Source: CAZAKZ01 sp964485695 (GTDB lineage Bacteria > Planctomycetota > JAFGQW01). Taken from it: 64,000 nt of DNA. How positions within the stretch are numbered: position 1 is the first letter of the stretch; each line of letters begins with the position of its first letter. Positions 17,511 through 24,134 of this stretch are shown here, piece by piece. Made by a program: the position numbers and the translations under genes. The notes beneath the pieces are model-generated. The model had not been told where the DNA came from and searched no databases. It saw only the letters and a program-made list of their open reading frames with translations. The DNA is taken from the NCBI GenBank assembly GCA_964485695.1, contig CAZAKZ010000002.1:42776-106775 (forward strand), given 5' to 3'.

Positions 17511-18299
17511 CTAAATGATCCCTGATCCCAGGGCAATAGCGATACCAAGTAAAAGCACCCCCGTCAGAGTCTGGACCGTCTTCATGGTGATCTTGTGCAG
17601 GAAACGCTTGCCGATCATAACGCCAACGAATGCAGCAAGAATGCCGGTAAGGATCAGCGGCCATTGATCGGGGCCGAGGGGGCTGGTTGTCTTTGCCAGA
17701 AAAAACAATCCCGCGTAGGTTACGATTCGCGCCACGTCCACCATGAAGCCGATGAAGGCATTGGTTCCAACGAATGCCTTCGTCGAGATGTTAACTTTTG
17801 CCAGGAAGGCTGATCGAAGAGCGCCCTGGTGTCCGGAAAAACCACCAAAAAAACCGGAAAGGACACCACCCACAAACAGGTGTTTACGGTCGAACTTCAG
17901 TTCCCGCAGCCCCGGCAGAAGCTCGAACAGGGCAAAAACGAGCATCAGCACACCCATGGTGAGTTTGATGGGAGTAATTACCGCCGTCCATGATCCAAGC
18001 GAGTACCTGGCGACCTCTCCGAGATGGGATACATATCCGAGAGCGGCGGCGCCGGCGAAGGCTGCGAGGATGGCGGGCACCCCGAAGCGGACAACCAGTG
18101 CCTTGTCCGCATGTTTTCCAACCAAACTGATCTTGAAGATGTTATTCGCACCATGGACGACAGCGGTGGCTGCCACGGCTGCCTCGATCGGGAAAAACAG
18201 TGCGAAGACCGGCATCAGAAGCGTTCCCAGGCCGAAGCCCGAGAAAAGCGTCAGACCTGAGACAAGAACCGCAACCAGGGCAACCAGGAAATATTCCAT
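17511..18299 (-). CDS. TSUP (TauE/SafE) family membrane transporter
   Basis: A 262-residue protein with about eight hydrophobic helices in two similar halves, as in the TSUP family of sulfite/organosulfur anion exporters. The family pattern near the N-terminus (GLTLFSGFGLGTLLMPVFAL) and in the middle (VGGVLSGFFGGFSGHQGALR) is clear. The substrate cannot be read from sequence. It lies 85 bases downstream of the iron-sulfur membrane protein gene on the same strand, which suggests a joint redox or sulfur-related job. It belongs to the less GC-rich accessory block. Confidence 0.88.
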   Translation of the reverse strand: MEYFLVALVAVLVSGLTLFSGFGLGTLLMPVFALFFPIEAAVAATAVVHGANNIFKISLVGKHADKALVVRFGVPAILAAFAGAAALGYVSHLGEVARYSLGSWTAVITPIKLTMGVLMLVFALFELLPGLRELKFDRKHLFVGGVLSGFFGGFSGHQGALRSAFLAKVNISTKAFVGTNAFIGFMVDVARIVTYAGLFFLAKTTSPLGPDQWPLILTGILAAFVGVMIGKRFLHKITMKTVQTLTGVLLLGIAIALGSGII

Positions 18300-18384
18300 T
18301 CAAAGGACCTTACGGAATGTGGCTCTCAACCGGGGAATCGATGAAAATCACCGTCGTTTCTGCCCCTGGCAGGCTGTGAGCAGA

Positions 18385-19809
18385 TCACAGGAGTCTCCAA
18401 GCGACGAGCATGACAGAGAACGCTCCGCCATACAGGACGGGGAGCAGGTAGAGAGGCACGCTCCGCCAACCTGATTCGGGCACATGCTCGGTGATCGATT
18501 TGCGCATGATCCCAAGGCTCAGCACAATTCCGATGCCCATCAGCACCAGGGAAAGAATCGTCACCGCTGGATCGCACCAGACCGGCAATGGCGATAGTGG
18601 TGTGGTCCCATCGAGAATGTCGCCTGCGGTATCCACGCCGAGCGGATCGGATACCGCATGTTGCCAGTAGGGGATACGTGAAGTCATCTTGAGTAGCGAC
18701 TTGATGGCGTGAGCGGCCGCCATGACCGGGAGGAAGGCAATGCCGAACCGGAGAAGGTAGTCGCTTGACGGGAGTCGTCCGCCGGCCAGACGAAACACAC
18801 CGAACGGCACCAGCCAGAGCACCGCGGGGAAGACGACAAACAAGGTCACCGACTTCACCAAGCCGCGTCCCCATATATCGCTCGCACCCAGTGCTTTCGC
18901 AATACTCGTCGGCAACCAGAGCAGAATATCTCTTGTCGGCGCCCACTCGGTGAATATCTCGTAAACCACAAAGCCGGATACCACGAGACAAAAAGCGACC
19001 TGAGCGGCGGTGAAGGGCTTGCGTTCCAGGATTTCCTTGAACCATCGTCGACGGAACCAGCCGGGATTGGGCCGCGCGTCGAGCCCGGGATTGTTGCGGT
19101 CGCAGGCCTTCAAACATTGGCCGCAGAGAAGGCATTGCGTGTTGTCCGCCAACCTGCCGGGGTGGAGTCCGACGCCGCAACTTCGCCCTTGGAATTCATA
19201 GGCGGTTTTGTTCGAAACGCACGATTTATCCCTGCACTTGGAGCAGACAGACTTGTCCTTGACGCCCCACCCCACCGGGGCCAGACGCGCATAGAGCCCC
19301 AGAAGGTGACCCACCGGGCAAACATGAGCGCAAAATGTATTCCGGGAAAACAGCAGGCCTGTGACGACAGCCAAGGCGAAAAGCACAAGCATGTAGATCG
19401 CCATCCGAAACGGCACCCGGTGAATGGCCAGCGTGTGAATGCCGACAAACAGAATCAAGATGTAGAATCCTGTGATCACCCATCCGTAACGCAAGGCAGC
19501 CGGGGGCTTACGCTTCAGGCCAATTTTGGCCGCGAGAGACGTCAGCAATTCCATCGGGCACACTGTGCACCAGACACGGCCGAGAAAGATCCCCGACAAG
19601 ATGATCAACGGCCACCAGTAGGACCAGACAATCAGGTTGGCAACGTTCGTATTGCGCAACATGTTGGCAAATGCCATGTCGTCCGTGTTACCAGCCAAAC
19701 CGCCGGCAATCAGCAGGCAGAACACGCCCAGCATGAGCAGTTGAATCACGAGAGGAAACCAGGTGAATCTGAACAGGGTATTCATGTACTTCATCGAGCG
19801 GGCTTTCAT
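18385..19809 (-). CDS. Polytopic 4Fe-4S membrane protein (NapH/NosR/CcoG-like)
   Basis: A 474-residue membrane protein. The N-terminal half has five or so helices and two CxxC..CP motifs of the Fer4_5 type (RVWCTVCPMELL, NTFCAHVCPVGHL). A soluble cysteine-rich part follows (CSKCRDKSC and CLLCGQCLKACDRNNPG), able to hold 4Fe-4S clusters. The C-terminal half adds more helices that I do not recognise. Such proteins move electrons between the quinone pool and a periplasmic partner. The start overlaps the AbiEii stop (ATGA), an odd coupling. The partner enzyme is not in the window, so the pathway is unknown. Confidence 0.82.
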   Translation of the reverse strand: MKARSMKYMNTLFRFTWFPLVIQLLMLGVFCLLIAGGLAGNTDDMAFANMLRNTNVANLIVWSYWWPLIILSGIFLGRVWCTVCPMELLTSLAAKIGLKRKPPAALRYGWVITGFYILILFVGIHTLAIHRVPFRMAIYMLVLFALAVVTGLLFSRNTFCAHVCPVGHLLGLYARLAPVGWGVKDKSVCSKCRDKSCVSNKTAYEFQGRSCGVGLHPGRLADNTQCLLCGQCLKACDRNNPGLDARPNPGWFRRRWFKEILERKPFTAAQVAFCLVVSGFVVYEIFTEWAPTRDILLWLPTSIAKALGASDIWGRGLVKSVTLFVVFPAVLWLVPFGVFRLAGGRLPSSDYLLRFGIAFLPVMAAAHAIKSLLKMTSRIPYWQHAVSDPLGVDTAGDILDGTTPLSPLPVWCDPAVTILSLVLMGIGIVLSLGIMRKSITEHVPESGWRSVPLYLLPVLYGGAFSVMLVAWRLL

Positions 19810-20777
19810 GCGCCGTTTTGTGCCTGAAGATCAGGCGTCGATCTACCTGCGGATTTTTCGATCCACGGTCCCCCCTGCGGCCAGTATCGTGAAAAACTGC
19901 CCTTTCCTCGCGCCGCCTCCACCACCGGCATCAGGAAAGCCACGATGTCTTCGATGATCGCATCGATGTCCTCGAGCACGTTCTCCGGCCTGGATTTCCT
20001 CACGAATGCCCGCCACTGGATCCGCTTCTGCGCGTCTTTCCGGAATTCATCCGTGAACGCCAGCGGCATTCCACCGGGCAGCGGCGTTGAACGACGCCTG
20101 AACGTGTTGTGGATCGCTTCGCAGAGCGTCCGACCGTCAAATTCAAACAGCCGGCGCAAAAGCCACACATCGTAGAAGTCCTTCATCCGGCTGTTGGCGA
20201 ATCCCAGACGGACCATGGCTTCCAGCTTTTCGGCAACCATCGTATACCGGGGATAGGCCAGAAGCCGAGGTGGAGGGGCGTCCAGCAACGTCGGGAACTC
20301 GATCCGTTCCGGTCCCGGTGTTACGGCATCACCGAAACCGATGTCGACCTGGATCGGGATACGGGCATGATGGAGCAGAGCCACGAGCGTCACCCGGATG
20401 CCGTCGTACTCCTGTTCTTCCCGGATCGGCTCTGCGCTGACGGTGTCGGCCTTGAATTCGATGCCGTCCACATCCACGGAAACGGCCCGGCAAAGGTCTC
20501 TGAAGATACCGGAAAGATACTCGGTATCTGCGGGACCGGAAACCAGCAGGTCCGCGTCCCGGGTCACCCTGTAGTTCTGTCCCTTCCAGACGAGAAAGAG
20601 GCTCGCGCCCTTCAGTACGAACCTGTCGGCGTGAAGCGACAGGCCGAGACGGTAGAGAAGACGCTCGACGCCATAGCGGGACAGCAGGAGATTGAAGTCT
20701 TCCCCGTGGGTCTTCGCGAGGTTCAAGAGGCGCCTGAATACGGAATGGCCGGTATTCTTCTTCCCGGCCGGGCTCAT
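19806..20777 (-). CDS. abiEii: AbiEii-type nucleotidyltransferase toxin
   Basis: 323 residues from the ATG at 20777, which overlaps the AbiEi stop (ATGA); the frame runs 21 codons further up, but this start gives the expected coupling and N-terminus. Marks of the AbiEii DNA-polymerase-beta-like NTase fold are FVLKGASLFLVW, the metal-binding TRDADLLVSG, IQVDIGFGDAV, and VAEKLEAMVRLGFANSRMKDFYDVWLL. AbiE systems are type IV toxin-antitoxin pairs that block phage growth; the toxin transfers nucleotides to a cellular target and causes reversible stasis. Its stop overlaps the start of the iron-sulfur protein gene. Confidence 0.9.
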   Translation of the reverse strand: MSPAGKKNTGHSVFRRLLNLAKTHGEDFNLLLSRYGVERLLYRLGLSLHADRFVLKGASLFLVWKGQNYRVTRDADLLVSGPADTEYLSGIFRDLCRAVSVDVDGIEFKADTVSAEPIREEQEYDGIRVTLVALLHHARIPIQVDIGFGDAVTPGPERIEFPTLLDAPPPRLLAYPRYTMVAEKLEAMVRLGFANSRMKDFYDVWLLRRLFEFDGRTLCEAIHNTFRRRSTPLPGGMPLAFTDEFRKDAQKRIQWRAFVRKSRPENVLEDIDAIIEDIVAFLMPVVEAARGKGSFSRYWPQGGPWIEKSAGRSTPDLQAQNGA

Positions 20778-21403
20778 GATACCGCTTCCAGGTACGGACG
20801 CATCACGTTCGCGACGCGACATACCTTCGCGGCTTCCCACAGCTCATCCATCGTGGCCTTCTGGCTTCTCCAGGTCTCCCGTAGCGCTTCCAGGCTGACA
20901 TCCAATCCGATCTTGTTGCGGAACTTGAAGCAGTCCGCGACAGTCTTGGCCGGGCTGTAGACCTTGATCGTGGTGCGGTCCACATCGTGTTTCTCCACAC
21001 CGAAGCTGAAAGCAGGGCCGGTCAGGCGCACGATCTCGATGGGGGGATAGTCGAACGCCGGCCCCCATTTCCTGTTCTCGATGGCGATCCACACCCGGTG
21101 AGCAACCTGCGTCGTGAGGTTGTGGAACTGGAGGGCCGTGATCAGGCACATCACCGCGTTCGGCACCCTCTTGGCGACCTCCGCCAGGGACAGGGACTCA
21201 CTTGTCCGGGTCCCGGGCAGGGCATAGAGCCCTCGGCCCACACGCACCAGGTCCCCGTTCCTGTACAGTCTCTGCAGGTACTCACGGTGAATGCCAGCTG
21301 CCTCCACGTCCCGGGGCCGGACGAGGCCCATCCGCCTGGCCAGGTCGAGAATCTTCTGTTTCCGATCCAGGGACATTTCCTGAGATACCTCCCGTTGGTT
21401 CAT
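20774..21403 (-). CDS. abiEi: AbiEi-type antitoxin and autorepressor
   Basis: About 209 residues from the ATG at 21403; a GTG at 21433 is possible but would lie within the operator. The N-terminal part is a winged helix (ILDLARRMGLVRPRDVEAAG, YLQRLYRNGDLVRVGRGLYA) and the C-terminal part is the AbiEi antitoxin domain (LSLAEVAKRVPNAVMCLITA, VYSPAKTVADCFKFRNKIG). In known AbiE systems AbiEi binds inverted repeats in its own promoter and offsets the toxin without forming a stable complex. A matching inverted repeat is present just upstream. Confidence 0.9.
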   Translation of the reverse strand: MNQREVSQEMSLDRKQKILDLARRMGLVRPRDVEAAGIHREYLQRLYRNGDLVRVGRGLYALPGTRTSESLSLAEVAKRVPNAVMCLITALQFHNLTTQVAHRVWIAIENRKWGPAFDYPPIEIVRLTGPAFSFGVEKHDVDRTTIKVYSPAKTVADCFKFRNKIGLDVSLEALRETWRSQKATMDELWEAAKVCRVANVMRPYLEAVS

Positions 21404-21404
21404 C

Positions 21405-21452
21405 TGTGACAAATCCTCGACAGTTATACACAATCACCGAGGATATGTCACA
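21405..21452 (-). promoter_or_regulatory. Inverted-repeat operator of the abiE operon
   Basis: Arms of 15 bases, 21405-21419 and 21438-21452, match with a single mismatch (GTGACAAATCCTCG against CGAGGATATGTCAC) around an 18-base spacer. On the minus strand the region also reads as TTGTGA, then TGTATA 17 bases later, a plausible promoter inside the repeat. The abiEi ATG begins two bases beyond the inner arm. This matches the known mode of AbiEi autorepression through paired inverted repeats. Confidence 0.7.
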
Positions 21453-21528
21453 AGCCTCCGGCGATTTTCGTGGCGGCCTCTGGCCGGTTCATGACCCGGA
21501 ATGGAGAGCACCTCGAATCCGGGGCGCT

Positions 21529-24132
21529 TCACTTCAACAGCGTACCCTTCCGGATCGCCCGGAGGAGCCCGAACTGGAAGTCGTAGACCTTACGCAGCTC
21601 CGGGTCCGGCACCACGTCGCCGGTAACGCCCATTTCCGAGTCAGAGAACCTCGAGGCGAAGCCGAGAACCGTCACAGAGCCCTTGCCGTGGGGGATTGTG
21701 GCCGCTACCACCGTATCCCCGATGTGCGCCAGGGGCACACCGCCGCGGACCTCGAAGGCGTGCTTGACCGGGATCAGGGGGAAAGAACCGGCGCGGGTCA
21801 ACGCGGGGCCGGGCGGCGTCTTGGGTTGCCTCACCGAGAGGTGGAACGGGTGGAGCAGGACGTTGGCCGTGGAATCGACGTTGTCCGCCGAGTCCAGGAC
21901 CAGGACCTTGCCGCCCGCCTTCACGTAGGCCTCAACCCGGGCCCGGAACGTGGCTGTGATCGGCCGGGCAGGGAGGATGAACACGGCGAGGTCTCCGGTG
22001 AGAATACCGGTCTCACCGGCGCGGAAGGTGGTCCAGGTGACGCCCGCACTCTCTTCGGCGGGGCCGTGGCGGGTGAGGCGCTGCACCGAGCGCTCGAAGA
22101 GGCCGTAGCCGTCCTCCTTGCCCGCGATGAAGCCGCCGGTGGGCCAGGTGGCCCTGCTGCAGATCTCCGTCTCCAGGCCCACCCGCACCAGGGGAAGTCG
22201 GGCCTCGAGGGGGGGCATCTCTCCGCGGAGGAGAACGAGGGCCAGGTGCGAGGCGCACACCCAGCCCAGGAGACCTCCGCACACCAGGACCACGGACCCG
22301 GTGCGAAAGGACCGGACCGTGAATGCACAGCCCGCGAGGAGTGCCAGACCGAGGAGGGGCAGGAGCCACGCCAGGGCCGAAAACGCCGGTCCGTGGTTCA
22401 ACCACTGCAGCATGCCCAGGAAGAGCTCGCTCTTTCCCGGGTCGAAGATGCTGAAGTTGGCGAAGATGGTGGAGTCGGTGAACGCCAGCACCCGGCCCTG
22501 ACCGTGGCGGGTGGACCACAGCTGGACAAAGGATCCGTACAGCATCTCGGGCACATCGTCGGGCTGGGGATAGAAGTTGCTCACATGGTAGTTGGCTCCG
22601 CGATTTTTGAGCCCCGTGGCCCGGATGACGGCGCGGCCCGGGCTCAGGCCCGGATCGATGGAGCACGAGATGGCGAAGTCCAGAGGGCCCGTGTGCTGGA
22701 TCACCGGGTGGGGCACGGGGGGGGGGATGTAGTGCTGGCGGAACACCGAGTCGATGCCGAAAAGACAGTCGTACCGGAACTCGAAGCCCAGCGCCCGGGC
22801 AATGCGGTTGAGGTAGACGCCCGACCCGAAGACGCTGGTATGCTCGCCCAGGAGGAGCAGGCCGCCACCATTGCGGACGAATCGGAGCACCGCAGCGATC
22901 TCGTCGCCCGAGAAATCCCGGGAGGGCACCTTCAGGACCAGAACGTCGCACGCCTTCAGGGAGGCCTCGTCTAGGGGCTTCTCCTGGCGCGCCATGTCGT
23001 AGAACCGCGAGCAGTAGTGGAAGAGGGTGGCGTAGTTGTAGGCCGAATCGTGGCCGTACCACTCGGTGTCGAAGGGCCTCAGGGTGCTGGTGGTGTCGAA
23101 GGTCTTCTGGGGCCAGCGCCAGCGGGACAGGTCGTCGATGCGGCTGTGGTATTCATCCACGAGGATGCGCCCCTTTTTCCGGGCGCCCGACGGCTGCCAC
23201 ACCACGGCCAGGGTGAGGAGGAACACGGCCCCGAAGGCCAGGGCCGTGGAGATGCACCATTTCCAGATGTCGGGGAGCGCCCCCTTTCGGGACGGTACCG
23301 GCACTGCGTCCCGGCCGCCAAGCCGGACGAATCGCCAGGCAAGGAACACCGCCGGCAAGACCAGGGGTATGAGATACCAGGCGTTCCAGAACTGGTTGGC
23401 CAGGTGCATGGGGGCGTCGTAGTCGGTGCGGAGGACCCGGTGCAGATAGAGGGCCAGCATCACGGCGATCCGGACGGGCAGCCATGCGGCCATGATGAGG
23501 GCCAGGGCCAGAACCGGTCGCACCCATCGCTTCCAACCCCTGCGCCCCTGTGCCGTGACAAGAATGAGGACGAGGCCGCCCGCGATGAATCCAAGGGACA
23601 CGGGGTCCACCAGGAGCCCCCAGGTGGCGGCCACCGGGTGCTTGGCGCGCATGGAGAAGAGCACGAGGTGCTCGCCGTCAAACACGGTCTCCATGCCCGT
23701 GAGACGGGTCAGGGCGGCCAGCCACGTACCCAGGAAGTGGGGCACCACAGGGGCACGGGCCGTGAAGGCTTCGTACCCGAAGAAGGCCACCGACTGCGCC
23801 ACGAGGACCACGCCGGCCACCAGGGCTCCCGTGCCCACGCGGCCCGGCCATGGCCTCCCAACGGGCGCGGCCTGGAGTGCGAGGCCCAGAAACATGAGCA
23901 CCGGGCCGACGCACCAGGGACCCGGGATCAGGATCAGAGCCGGCACGAGGAGGAAAAGGCCCGCGACGGCCACACCCCGGGGAATGCTTCGAGCCGGAAT
24001 TGCGATGAGGAGGGCGGCCCCGGCCGCGATGAAGATCCCCCAGAGCAGGGTGTCGGAGGCGTAGTAGAAGCTCAGTCCCGAGAGCCAGGACGCCGAGATC
24101 AGGGCCAGGCCGAGCCACGGGAGGATTCTCAC
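21529..24132 (-). CDS. Large membrane protein: exosortase-like helices plus two amidotransferase-like (DUF4350-like) domains
   Basis: An 867-residue protein from the GTG at 24132, which follows GGGAGG and lies two bases after the stop of its paralogue. About eight N-terminal helices come first. Their later part resembles an exosortase core: a loop TGMETVFDGEHLVLF, WGLLVDPVSLGF where the catalytic Cys is expected, PVRIAVMLAL at the Arg site, and MHLANQFWNAW at the His site. A globular domain follows with VLRFVRNGGGLLLLGEHTS and FTDSTIFANF, then a helix pair, then a second such domain with VEAYVKAGGKVLVLDSADN and LGFASRFSDSEMG. The globular parts look like GATase-1-fold DUF4350 domains. Function unknown; the exosortase likeness is my reading and unproven. 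Confidence 0.65.
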   Translation of the reverse strand: MRILPWLGLALISASWLSGLSFYYASDTLLWGIFIAAGAALLIAIPARSIPRGVAVAGLFLLVPALILIPGPWCVGPVLMFLGLALQAAPVGRPWPGRVGTGALVAGVVLVAQSVAFFGYEAFTARAPVVPHFLGTWLAALTRLTGMETVFDGEHLVLFSMRAKHPVAATWGLLVDPVSLGFIAGGLVLILVTAQGRRGWKRWVRPVLALALIMAAWLPVRIAVMLALYLHRVLRTDYDAPMHLANQFWNAWYLIPLVLPAVFLAWRFVRLGGRDAVPVPSRKGALPDIWKWCISTALAFGAVFLLTLAVVWQPSGARKKGRILVDEYHSRIDDLSRWRWPQKTFDTTSTLRPFDTEWYGHDSAYNYATLFHYCSRFYDMARQEKPLDEASLKACDVLVLKVPSRDFSGDEIAAVLRFVRNGGGLLLLGEHTSVFGSGVYLNRIARALGFEFRYDCLFGIDSVFRQHYIPPPVPHPVIQHTGPLDFAISCSIDPGLSPGRAVIRATGLKNRGANYHVSNFYPQPDDVPEMLYGSFVQLWSTRHGQGRVLAFTDSTIFANFSIFDPGKSELFLGMLQWLNHGPAFSALAWLLPLLGLALLAGCAFTVRSFRTGSVVLVCGGLLGWVCASHLALVLLRGEMPPLEARLPLVRVGLETEICSRATWPTGGFIAGKEDGYGLFERSVQRLTRHGPAEESAGVTWTTFRAGETGILTGDLAVFILPARPITATFRARVEAYVKAGGKVLVLDSADNVDSTANVLLHPFHLSVRQPKTPPGPALTRAGSFPLIPVKHAFEVRGGVPLAHIGDTVVAATIPHGKGSVTVLGFASRFSDSEMGVTGDVVPDPELRKVYDFQFGLLRAIRKGTLLK

Positions 24133-24134
24133 GG

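Noticed and set aside
14202..21530. Integration (att) repeat of the tRNA-Asn 3' end at the far side of the accessory block
   Set aside because: I looked for a copy of the T-arm and acceptor sequence near 21.4-21.5 kb and found none, and there is no integrase gene.
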